This document shows positions 8,886 through 16,765 of a stretch of DNA of 51,628 bases, one piece after another. The notes under the pieces were generated by a model. It searched no databases and was not told the origin of the DNA. It worked only from the letters and a program-made list of their open reading frames with translations. How positions within the stretch are numbered: position 1 is the first letter of the stretch; each line of letters begins with the position of its first letter. The stretch is taken from the NCBI GenBank assembly GCA_964589825.1, contig CAZPUS010000020.1, positions 1-51,628 of the forward strand, given 5' to 3'. This DNA is from CAZPUS01 sp964589825. GTDB taxonomy: Bacteria; Fibrobacterota; Chitinivibrionia; Chitinivibrionales; WJKA01. Made by a program: the position numbers and the translations under genes.

Positions 8886-9902
8886 TCAGAGGCTTCTGAT
8901 TATTTCGGCAAGCGCTTCATAGGAGTGCGCTTCGAAGGCCGCTTTTCTGAATGCACCGGCATTCGGCAGGCCCCTGACATACCATGCAAGGTGTTTTTTC
9001 ATCTCACCGAGTCGGGTACCCGGGCCTTGTGCAGTCAATTCATGGTAGTAGCGGTGAAAAACCAGATGCTGCAGTACGGTGGCGCGTATGTGTGCAACCG
9101 AAGGAGGCGAGGGCTGATTCCTCTCATCGAGCAGTTGCCGGCACTGACCAAATAACCAGGGGTTTCCACATGCCGCGCGTCCGATCATGACACCTGCACA
9201 ACCGGTGTTATCGATCATGGCCTGTGCATCGGCGGCTGAGGCAATATCACCGTTTCCGATAACCGGAATGCTGCTGTGACGAACTGTTTCGCGGATTCGT
9301 TCCCACAAGGCACTACCCCCGAAACCCATACTGCGGGATCGGGCGTGAAGAAAAAGCGCGGCGGCACCGCACTCTCCGGCGATACGGGCACATTCGACAT
9401 CGACCCACTCACCGGTATACCACCCCGAGCGGATCTTGACCGTTACCGGAATCGAAACCGCGTCGACCACGGCCGATATGATCCGTGCCAGCAGGGAAAG
9501 GTCGCACAGCAGGGCGGCGCCGCCATTGTTTTTGACGACCTTGGGTACCGGGCATCCTGCGTTGATATCGATAAAATCGGGACGGACCCGCTGCTGCATA
9601 TATGCCGCCGCCCGTGCCATGAGTACAGGGTCGCTTCCAAAAAGCTGCAGCCCGATTGGCCGCTGTATATCGTCGAAATCGCCCAGGCGGATCGTTTTTT
9701 CCGAATTGTAACACACCCCCGCGGAACTGATCATCTCCGAAACCACGACATCGGCACCGTGTAGTTTGCATACAGTGCGAAATGCGTTGTCTGTTATGCC
9801 GGCAAGCGGGGCACAAAATATTTTATGTCCGGAAAAATCCATACCGTAAGTAGAGGGGTGGCGCAATGAAGTTGGTGAAGCCCCCGGTGTGTGAACCTTC
9901 AT
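8886..9902 (-). CDS. dus: tRNA-dihydrouridine synthase (DusB-like)
   Basis: This FMN enzyme reduces uridine in the tRNA D-loop to dihydrouridine. It has the TIM-barrel signatures A-P-L-A-G-I-T-D-N-A-F-R, S-E-M-I-S-S, Q-L-F-G-S-D-P, DINAGCPVPKVVKNNGGAAL (catalytic Cys117 in the chosen frame) and V-K-I-R-S-G-W. Later come HARSRSMGF, I-P-V-I-G-N-G-D-I and M-I-G-R-A-A-C-G-N-P-W, which bind FMN and phosphate. The C-terminal helical domain is present. The start is uncertain: ATG codons at 9902 and 9842 both lack a Shine-Dalgarno sequence, and a longer frame reaches 9971. I give 9902; the conserved region begins just after 9842. Confidence 0.93.
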   Translation of the reverse strand: MKVHTPGASPTSLRHPSTYGMDFSGHKIFCAPLAGITDNAFRTVCKLHGADVVVSEMISSAGVCYNSEKTIRLGDFDDIQRPIGLQLFGSDPVLMARAAAYMQQRVRPDFIDINAGCPVPKVVKNNGGAALLCDLSLLARIISAVVDAVSIPVTVKIRSGWYTGEWVDVECARIAGECGAAALFLHARSRSMGFGGSALWERIRETVRHSSIPVIGNGDIASAADAQAMIDNTGCAGVMIGRAACGNPWLFGQCRQLLDERNQPSPPSVAHIRATVLQHLVFHRYYHELTAQGPGTRLGEMKKHLAWYVRGLPNAGAFRKAAFEAHSYEALAEIIRSL

Positions 9903-10054
9903 CAAATTACTACGATGCAATGATCGTGGACGTTGCGGGATACATTTGTGCGTACAGACGTAAAAATACATTTACTTTCGTCGAAGATATGTGCAATTTG
10001 TATTTTTACCTCACTTGTGCGATGGAGTAAATATCCGCGAAAAGGTGACAACAT

Positions 10055-10990
10055 ATGAAAATGTTCAATGAAATTTCCTTCGACTATCCGCCGATAATGC
10101 TTGCGGCATGGCAGGGAATGGGCAATGTGGGACTTATAACGATGGATTATCTGCGAAGTACCATTCAGGCTCAAAAATTTGCAGAGATCGACATGAGCCC
10201 CTTTTTCATTCCGGATTCGATTGTGGTTAAAAACGGTATTGCCCAGTTTCCCGAAGTGCCGTCGAGTTCATTTTATTATACCCATGATCCGAATATGATT
10301 ATCTTTGTAAGTAACTCTCAGCCGGGGGGCAGCGAAGGAATATCGATTGTAAAGACGCTGCTGGATATTGCACGTCAGTTCGATGTAACCCGGATTTATA
10401 CCGCGGCCGCGTTTGCGCAGCCCATGAGTCATGTGGATGAATCGCAGGTAATGAGCGCCTGCAACGGCAAGCAACTGCTTTCCCAGATGAAATCGTTCGA
10501 TGTCAATCCCATGCCCGACGGCTATATTGCGGGACTAAACGGGATACTGCTCGGGGTAGCCGGATCGAGGGATATAGAGGCGGGATGTCTTCTGGGAACG
10601 ATCCCGTCGTATGCAACCAATTTTTCCTACCCCAAAGCCAGCCTTGCCATCCTCCGGGTGCTCGAAAAAGCGTGCAATATCGAGGTCGATACCGGGGAGC
10701 TCATACAGGCGGTCGACGAGATGGACGAGCGGCTCGATTCGATAGAAGAACGGATTAAGGAATTTTTCCCTACCATGCAGCAGGAACACGAAGAGCTTTC
10801 CGATATGGATCAGGATGAAATTCCTCAGTATATCATGGACAAGATAGAGCGGCTTTTCGAACAGGTGAAAAAGGATAAGTCAAAGGCTTCCGAGCTCAAG
10901 CAGGAGCTCGATCGCTGGAATTTGTACGAATTATACGAAAAGCGGTTTCTCGACCTGTTCAAAGACGACAACGATGAAACCACTCACTAA
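10055..10990 (+). CDS. PAC2 family protein, first gene of the acc operon
   Basis: This 311-residue protein has the PAC2 fold. Visible blocks are A-A-W-Q-G-M-G-N-V-G near the start, I-I-F-V-S-N-S-Q-P, IYTAAAFAQPMSHVDES in the middle, and I-A-G-L-N-G-I-L-L-G followed by E-A-G-C-L-L-G. The last 90 residues are strongly charged and probably coiled coil. PAC2 proteins are related to proteasome assembly chaperones, but the role of the bacterial members is unknown. AAAGGTG lies about nine bases before the ATG. The gene ends 20 bases before accD and runs the same way, so it probably shares a transcript with the acetyl-CoA carboxylase genes. Confidence 0.85.
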   Translation: MKMFNEISFDYPPIMLAAWQGMGNVGLITMDYLRSTIQAQKFAEIDMSPFFIPDSIVVKNGIAQFPEVPSSSFYYTHDPNMIIFVSNSQPGGSEGISIVKTLLDIARQFDVTRIYTAAAFAQPMSHVDESQVMSACNGKQLLSQMKSFDVNPMPDGYIAGLNGILLGVAGSRDIEAGCLLGTIPSYATNFSYPKASLAILRVLEKACNIEVDTGELIQAVDEMDERLDSIEERIKEFFPTMQQEHEELSDMDQDEIPQYIMDKIERLFEQVKKDKSKASELKQELDRWNLYELYEKRFLDLFKDDNDETTH

Positions 10991-11010
10991 TTGGAGAGAT
11001 TGAGACTATT

Positions 11011-11856
11011 ATGGCGTGGTTTACCCATACACACAAACACACTGCTTCCGGAGAGAAAAAAGAGGACCTGTGGGTTCGCTGTCGCGGCTGCAGCGCGCAT
11101 GTACTTAAAGAGGAATGGTTCGACAACCTCTCGGTATGTTCCAAATGCGGCTATCACGGACGAATCGGCGCCAGAGAACGCATCGAGCTCGTGATTGACA
11201 ACGAGAGCGGGACCGAACTCGATACGACTATTTTTCCGGCCGATCCTCTCGATTTCAGCGATGGTAAGGCTACGTATATGGAAAAGCTCAATGCCGCAAG
11301 AAAAAAAACCGGGCTCAACAGCGCGCTCGTGTCAAGCCATGCAAAGCTTCACGGTACCGAGGTGGTTGTGGCAGCCATGGATTTTCGTTTTATCGGCGGC
11401 AGTCTCGGAAGCGCGGTGGGGGAGAAGTTCTACCGGGCAGCCGATTTTGCCCTCAGCAGAAAGATCCCCTTTATTATATTCTGCGCCTCCGGTGGAGCAC
11501 GCATGCAGGAGGGAATGTTCTCCCTGATGCAGATGGCAAAGACCTGCAGCATAGTCGAAAAGCTGCACAACAATGCGATACCCTATATATCCGTGCTGAC
11601 CGATCCCACCGCAGGAGGGGTGTCCGCTTCTTTTGCCATGGTGGGTGATATTCACCTCGCGGAGCCGGGTGCACTGATTGCGTTTGCCGGGCGACGCGTT
11701 ATAGAACAGACAATAAAGCAGAAACTGCCGGATGATTTTCAGACCGCGGAATATCTGCTGGAGCACGGCTTTATCGACATGATCGTGCCGCGTGCACAAA
11801 TGCGTGATACGCTTGCTGGAGTACTCCGGTATGGTATACACCGTAACAAAGGATGA
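11011..11856 (+). CDS. accD: Acetyl-CoA carboxylase carboxyltransferase, beta subunit
   Basis: AccD forms the carboxyltransferase with AccA, moving carboxyl from carboxybiotin to acetyl-CoA to make malonyl-CoA for fatty acids. The 281-residue protein has the N-terminal zinc finger (Cys24, Cys27, Cys43, Cys46), then the crotonase-like core with F-I-G-G-S-L-G-S-A-V-G-E, F-C-A-S-G-G-A-R-M-Q-E-G and L-T-D-P-T-A-G-G-V-S-A-S-F. F-A-G-R-R-V-I-E-Q-T follows. Length and motifs are standard. It sits 20 bases after the PAC2 gene and 4 bases before accA. Confidence 0.97.
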   Translation: MAWFTHTHKHTASGEKKEDLWVRCRGCSAHVLKEEWFDNLSVCSKCGYHGRIGARERIELVIDNESGTELDTTIFPADPLDFSDGKATYMEKLNAARKKTGLNSALVSSHAKLHGTEVVVAAMDFRFIGGSLGSAVGEKFYRAADFALSRKIPFIIFCASGGARMQEGMFSLMQMAKTCSIVEKLHNNAIPYISVLTDPTAGGVSASFAMVGDIHLAEPGALIAFAGRRVIEQTIKQKLPDDFQTAEYLLEHGFIDMIVPRAQMRDTLAGVLRYGIHRNKG

Positions 11857-11860
11857 TATA

Positions 11861-12820
11861 ATGGCACTGGAATTCGACGAATCGATGCAGCCGATTCAGC
11901 AGACGATCGACAAGCTGAGAAAGCTTGAAAAGGAGAACAATGAAGATTACTCCGAACAGATCGCCCGGCTGGAGCATAAACTCGAAAAGAATAAAAAAGA
12001 GGTATATAAAAAGCTTTCTCCCTGGCAGATTACTCAAATCGCGCGATTTGCGCAGCGTCCCGTGCTGCAGGATTATATCGAACACATGTGTGATGAATTC
12101 ATAGAATTGCATGGTGATCGCTGCTTTGGTGATGATCGCGGCCTCATCGGCGGTTTTGCCACTATCGATTCTTACCGGTGCATGCTGATCGGACATAATA
12201 AAGGCAAGGATGTAAAGCAGCAGAGTGCGCGCAATTTCGGGATGGCCTCGCCCGAAGGATATCGCAAGGCGCTTCGCCTTATGGAGCTTGCACAAAAGTA
12301 TGCGCTGCCGGTAGTGACGCTCGTGGACACACAGGGAGCATTCCCCGGTATAGGAGCGGAGCAGCGCGGCCAGGCCGAAGCGATTGCGCGAAATCTCGCG
12401 CGAATGGCCGATCTTCGTACACCTATCATTACCGTGGTAACCGGCGAAGGCGGAAGCGGCGGCGCGCTTGGCATCGGCGTGGGCGATGTGGTCTGTATGT
12501 GTGAGTATGCGGTCTATTCGGTCATATCGCCCGAGGGATGCGCGGCCATATTGTGGAAAGATTCGTCAAAAGCGCCCGAAGCGGCAAAAGCACTCAAAAT
12601 AACCGCAAAAGAGCTGAAGAAATTCGGCATTGTCGATGAGATAATACCCGAGCCCAACGGCGGTGCACACGCCGATTATGCCGAGAGTGCGCTTCAGATA
12701 AAAAAGGTTATAGTAAAGCACCTTCAGTCGCTGTGCAAATACTCATCCGGCAGACTGGTTCGCAGACGGGAAAAGAAAATCGCGAAAATAGGAACGTTCA
12801 TACAGAGCGAAGAGAACTGA
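11861..12820 (+). CDS. accA: Acetyl-CoA carboxylase carboxyltransferase, alpha subunit
   Basis: AccA is the partner of AccD in the carboxyltransferase heterotetramer. The 319-residue protein has the N-terminal coiled helices (residues 1-45), F-I-E-L-H-G-D-R-C-F-G-D-D, NFGMASPEGYRKALRLM, TLVDTQGAFPGIGAEQRGQA and VTGEGGSGGALGIGVGD, all typical. The ATG at 11861 is chosen because AAAGGATGA precedes it and the family begins with the M-A-L-E-F-type sequence; longer in-frame starts lie inside accD. It starts 4 bases after accD stops, so the subunits are translationally coupled. Confidence 0.97.
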   Translation: MALEFDESMQPIQQTIDKLRKLEKENNEDYSEQIARLEHKLEKNKKEVYKKLSPWQITQIARFAQRPVLQDYIEHMCDEFIELHGDRCFGDDRGLIGGFATIDSYRCMLIGHNKGKDVKQQSARNFGMASPEGYRKALRLMELAQKYALPVVTLVDTQGAFPGIGAEQRGQAEAIARNLARMADLRTPIITVVTGEGGSGGALGIGVGDVVCMCEYAVYSVISPEGCAAILWKDSSKAPEAAKALKITAKELKKFGIVDEIIPEPNGGAHADYAESALQIKKVIVKHLQSLCKYSSGRLVRRREKKIAKIGTFIQSEEN

Positions 12821-12835
12821 CGGGGATACATTCAC

Positions 12836-14842
12836 ATGGAAAAAAAGAGAAGTTCTATGAAAGAGACTGCAACAGAAACCGGGCGTAACGCATCCTCGAA
12901 TGAGCATGCCAAAATCCGCATTACCGATACGACGCTCAGGGATGCGAATCAGAGTATGTGGGCGGCGCGAATGCGCGGCGAAGATATACTGCGAATCATG
13001 GACGTGATCGATTCGGTCGGCTATTATTCGCTCGAGGTCTGGGGTGGAGAACCCTTCAGACGCTGCCTTACCTCCCTGCGGGAAAACCCGTGGGAGCGAT
13101 TGCGGATGATTAAATCAAAGGCAAAAAAGACGCCGCTTCAGATGCTGCTTCGCGGCAGACATCTTGTGGGAGATCGGGACTATCCGGACGAAGTAATAGA
13201 CCGTTTTATCGCGCTCGCGAGTGAGAACGGCGTGGATATCTTTCGGATTTACGATGCGCTTAACAATATTGACAGACTCGAAACGGTCATAAAGACGATT
13301 AAAAAATATGGCGGATATGTGCAGGGGACGGTCTGCTATAACGAAAATCCGCTGCGCAGCGTGGATACTTATGTCGAAGCGGCAAAACGGCAGAAGGAAA
13401 TGGGTGTCGATTCGATATGCATAAACGATATTACCGGGCTGCTTTCTCCCTTTGTGGCGGGCTCCCTGGTGACACAAATCCGCAACGCGGTGGATCTGCC
13501 CATACAGCTGCACTGTCATGCCTCCGTTGGGACCGCGACTGCGGCGTATATCGAAGCGGTACGTGCCGGTGCGGGTGCGCTCGATTGTGCCATTTCTCCA
13601 ATGGCGGGCTATTCCTCTTTGCCTGCAATCGAGACGATCATGGCTGCATTCCGTCATACGGAGTACAACCTCGATCTCGATTTTTCCGCGATGCGCAAAG
13701 TCGCCGATTTTTTCAGCAGGATATCGAATGAGCGCGGTGTAGCGACGTACTCTCACGACAACGCCGAGTATGCCGTACTTACCTACGGGTTGCCGTATCC
13801 GATGTATTCGGGTATTCGGGACGAGCTGGCGGAAAAAGAGGAGTTAGAACGTCTTGAAGATGTCTGCCGGGAAGCGCAGAATTTACGTAAAGAACTCGGA
13901 TATCCGCCTATGTATTATCCGGTAAGGAATATGATTGCATCTCAGGCACTGGTAAATGTTTTTTCTTCACAGCGCTTCGAGACGATTCATCGTACCCTCA
14001 AAGAGTACGTCAACGGCCATCTCGGAAGTCCTCCGGGAGAGATCGATTCGAATGTGCGCAATACCATTTCGAACGCGCCGTCAGAAAGACTTTACCCTGC
14101 GGCATTTTCCGCAGCCAAAGGGCTGAAAGACGCGGCCGACGAGCTCGAACCGGAATACGTGGAACATGAGGAAGATCTCGTCACCTACGCACTTTTTCCG
14201 CGCGAAGCCCGGGATTATTTTGAATGGCGCTCGCTTCCGGCCGAACAGAGACCCGAGCCCCCGGTCGACCGGGAACTGCGCAAAAGTAAAGAAGAGGCGG
14301 GAGATACGTCACCCCGGATACACTCGAATGTGCTTGCGCACGGGAGTGCGCAGCTGATGCTGCACCCTGAAGACTACGAAGGACTCGGTGTGCTGTTATC
14401 CAATGCAAAAGGAATATCGTTCAGTGAAATCAATATTTCCAAAGGTGACTTTTGCCTCAGCATATACGGAACCCAGGCAGCGGCAGAGGCATCGGCTCGC
14501 GGTGATCATGCCACATCGAAATCGCAGGAAGCAGCTGCAGCTGGGCACGGCGGAACCGATTCGCAGGCTGAATCCCGGGAGGTTTCAGCGGATAGTTCTG
14601 CTCGTAAGACAATAGATTCACCCATTGCCGGGACATTCTATTCACGTCCCGATCCAAGCAAGCCCCAGTATGTGCAGACCGGTGAGACGGTGGATGAAGG
14701 GGTGAAAGTCTGTATTGTCGAGGCGATGAAGCTCTTCAACGAAATCGAAGCGCCGGCCAGATGTCGGCTCGTAAAGTATCTTTGTGCCGACGGCGATATG
14801 GTCGAGCAGGATCAGCCCCTGGTAGAGATAGAGCTGCAGTAG
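12836..14842 (+). CDS. Carboxyltransferase-like domain fused to AccB biotin carrier
   Basis: This 668-residue protein has two parts. Residues 26-480 resemble the pyruvate/oxaloacetate carboxyltransferase of PycB, OadA and the transcarboxylase 5S subunit: T-T-L-R-D-A-N-Q-S at 32-40, L-L-R-G at 104-107, and H-C-H at 226-228. Residues 510-668 look like a complete AccB. An N-terminal helix-strand unit (G-I-S-F-S-E-I-N-I-S-K-G-D-F) leads to an Ala/Ser/Gln linker and a biotinyl domain D-S-P-I-A-G-T-F-Y with biotin lysine 632 in E-A-M-K-L-F-N-E-I-E. Oddly, the lysine normally carbamylated as a metal ligand ('IKDMAG') is Asn197, and the PGG...(S/T)NL and PTSQ motifs are altered. It lies 15 bases after accA, so it is probably the biotin carrier for AccAD. 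Whether the first half is catalytic is open. No accC is in the window. Confidence 0.85.
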   Translation: MEKKRSSMKETATETGRNASSNEHAKIRITDTTLRDANQSMWAARMRGEDILRIMDVIDSVGYYSLEVWGGEPFRRCLTSLRENPWERLRMIKSKAKKTPLQMLLRGRHLVGDRDYPDEVIDRFIALASENGVDIFRIYDALNNIDRLETVIKTIKKYGGYVQGTVCYNENPLRSVDTYVEAAKRQKEMGVDSICINDITGLLSPFVAGSLVTQIRNAVDLPIQLHCHASVGTATAAYIEAVRAGAGALDCAISPMAGYSSLPAIETIMAAFRHTEYNLDLDFSAMRKVADFFSRISNERGVATYSHDNAEYAVLTYGLPYPMYSGIRDELAEKEELERLEDVCREAQNLRKELGYPPMYYPVRNMIASQALVNVFSSQRFETIHRTLKEYVNGHLGSPPGEIDSNVRNTISNAPSERLYPAAFSAAKGLKDAADELEPEYVEHEEDLVTYALFPREARDYFEWRSLPAEQRPEPPVDRELRKSKEEAGDTSPRIHSNVLAHGSAQLMLHPEDYEGLGVLLSNAKGISFSEINISKGDFCLSIYGTQAAAEASARGDHATSKSQEAAAAGHGGTDSQAESREVSADSSARKTIDSPIAGTFYSRPDPSKPQYVQTGETVDEGVKVCIVEAMKLFNEIEAPARCRLVKYLCADGDMVEQDQPLVEIELQ

Positions 14843-14867
14843 CCGGAGTTTTGTACTATTAGTGCAG

Positions 14868-15734
14868 TCAGAAAGGCATGCGGCCGTATGCCCCCAGTGT
14901 ATCCATCGCTATTGCGATAAGCCCGGCAGCGAGTTCGAGCTTGACAAGAAGTGACAGGCTGCCTGTGCCGTGGGGAAACCGTACCGCGAGGGCAATGACC
15001 GAGATAAGCAGATGCAGCGGATAAACCAGGGCAATAAGAATATACAGATAGGCATGGCCATACTGTCCCGTGGTATAGGCAACCAATGAACACGGAATAA
15101 AAACGATCATACATGCGACGATTATCGTTTTTATGCCAAAAGCATTGAGAACCGCACTGGTCCGTTTTCCCGCGCGTCGATCTCCGTATTCGTCCTGTAC
15201 GTCTTTTATCAGTTCTCGAACCAGGTTGAGAATGAAAGCGAGTGTCGCCGGTATGAAAAGGCGGAAAAACTCCGGCCCTTGGAATCCCCCGAATAAAAGT
15301 GCATAGGCCACGAGCAGGCTTACCACCACATTGCCCAGAAGCGGTATCGATTTGAGCCGCAGCGTATAGAGTGTGAGCAGCAGAAGCGGTATGATCACAC
15401 CCCAGAGGTGGAGTATGGACGCAAACGCCGCTGCGATACCGGTAAGTAGTGCCGTGCATATCGCACAGATGAGCGCGATTCTTACCGGGAGCGCGTTGGA
15501 GGGGAGTACCCGTGAAGGCCGGTTGATACGGTCTTCTTCGACATCTGCGATATCGTTGATGCAGTTACCGTAACAGGTGGCGCAGAAAGAGGCAATGCAC
15601 AGCAGTGCGAATTCATAGATCCCTGCGGAATGGGCCATTGCACCCGATACCCAGACACCGAGTGCCGTAGCTGCGGCGGCAATAGCGGCATTGAAAAACC
15701 GGCACAGGTGGATAAAATGTATCAGCGTCTTCAT
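14868..15734 (-). CDS. UbiA-family prenyltransferase, probable DGGGP synthase
   Basis: This integral membrane protein of 288 residues has about eight hydrophobic segments and both aspartate-rich motifs of the UbiA superfamily: N-D-x-x-D-x-x-x-D at 60-68 followed by R-I-N-R-P-S-R, and D-V-Q-D-E-Y-G-D at 178-185. This pattern resembles archaeal digeranylgeranylglyceryl phosphate synthase, which attaches the second prenyl chain to glycerol phosphate. The neighbouring GGGP synthase, 50 bases upstream on the same strand, makes the substrate for such an enzyme and strengthens this reading. Other UbiA roles (quinone, heme or tocopherol side chains) cannot be excluded from sequence alone. The gene is convergent with the acc operon. 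Confidence 0.78.
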   Translation of the reverse strand: MKTLIHFIHLCRFFNAAIAAAATALGVWVSGAMAHSAGIYEFALLCIASFCATCYGNCINDIADVEEDRINRPSRVLPSNALPVRIALICAICTALLTGIAAAFASILHLWGVIIPLLLLTLYTLRLKSIPLLGNVVVSLLVAYALLFGGFQGPEFFRLFIPATLAFILNLVRELIKDVQDEYGDRRAGKRTSAVLNAFGIKTIIVACMIVFIPCSLVAYTTGQYGHAYLYILIALVYPLHLLISVIALAVRFPHGTGSLSLLVKLELAAGLIAIAMDTLGAYGRMPF

Positions 15735-15784
15735 GGTAATTAGTACACAAGCGTAGAAAGCGGAATTATTGAATACCCGAAGGG

Positions 15785-16546
15785 TTATCGGGAGGCCAGA
15801 GATACCGCTTCTGCGATAGCCCGCATTTTATCGATACCGTTTCGATGAGAAAGAACATTGCCGGTTACAATGATGTCGGCTCCTGCAGCAATCTTTTTTC
15901 GGGCACTGTCGGGATCGGTGATACCACCGCCCACGATAAGCGGTCCGTCACAATTTTTGCGAACCGCAGCGATCATATCTTCGGGTACGCTGTGCTGTGC
16001 GCCGCTTCCCGCTTCCAGATAAAACATCTTCATACCCATGTAGCATGCGGCAAGGGCATGCGCGGCTGCAATGAGCGGTTTGTTGCGGGGCAAAGGGCGG
16101 GTGTTGCTCATGAATTCAACCGAGGTGACCACGTCCGACTGTACCAGCATATATGCGGTAGGGATAGGCTCCAGATCCATCTGCTTTATTATCGGTGCAG
16201 CCTTTACATGTTCACCGATAAGGTTGACGGGATTTCGGCCAGACACAAGAGAGAGCAGCAGCAGTGCATCCGCATGAGGAGAGAGCTGGGTCGCATCACC
16301 GGGGAATATGAGTACCGGAACCGAAACCGCCTGCTTTATCGCGGAGATGAATTCATCGAAATGGTTGCTGTACAGCAGGCTCCCCCCGATAAGAAATGCG
16401 CGGGCACCGAACTGTTGTGCCTTCTGTGCATACTCTATTCCCTGCTGTATGGTAAAATCGTCGGGGTCAAACAGGACCCAGTGCGCGGGGCCGTGTGTGG
16501 CGATGTCGGCAGTAATTTGTTCGTACATCTTCGATTGTGTGGTGGG
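15785..16546 (-). CDS. Geranylgeranylglyceryl/heptaprenylglyceryl phosphate synthase (PcrB/GGGPS family)
   Basis: This TIM-barrel enzyme joins a polyprenyl diphosphate to glycerol-1-phosphate through an ether bond. Motifs are L-F-D-P-D-D at 26-31, I-G-G-S at 54-57, I-F-P-G-D at 81-85, Y-L-E-A-G-S-G-A at 177-184, V-G-G-G-I at 206-210 and T-G-N at 229-231. The last three bind phosphate. The ATG at 16546 is preceded by AGGAAGG five bases away; a GTG five codons upstream has no such site. The protein is 253 residues, the usual length. It lies 50 bases upstream of the UbiA-type gene on the same strand, so the two likely act in sequence. Prenyl chain length cannot be read by eye. Confidence 0.92.
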   Translation of the reverse strand, partial: PTTQSKMYEQITADIATHGPAHWVLFDPDDFTIQQGIEYAQKAQQFGARAFLIGGSLLYSNHFDEFISAIKQAVSVPVLIFPGDATQLSPHADALLLLSLVSGRNPVNLIGEHVKAAPIIKQMDLEPIPTAYMLVQSDVVTSVEFMSNTRPLPRNKPLIAAAHALAACYMGMKMFYLEAGSGAQHSVPEDMIAAVRKNCDGPLIVGGGITDPDSARKKIAAGADIIVTGNVLSHRNGIDKMRAIAEAVSLASR

Positions 16547-16765
16547 CATACCCTTCCTCACTCGTGCTGATTGTACTGTTCGGTCAATAAATTATTGTGC
16601 ATGGATACTTGTGCGGCGTGCTCTTTTCCATGATGTGCGGATATTCACATCGGATAATTATGCTCTTGTGCGTCAACGAAACGCATGCTGTATTCGTGGC
16701 GATCAGTATACATCTATACCATACTCGACGCAGTTATGATATGCCTGCCTCCATACGTGGCCAAT

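Noticed and set aside
15845..16570. Open plus-strand frame of 241 codons
   Set aside because: It is antisense to the GGGP synthase gene, whose motifs are complete.
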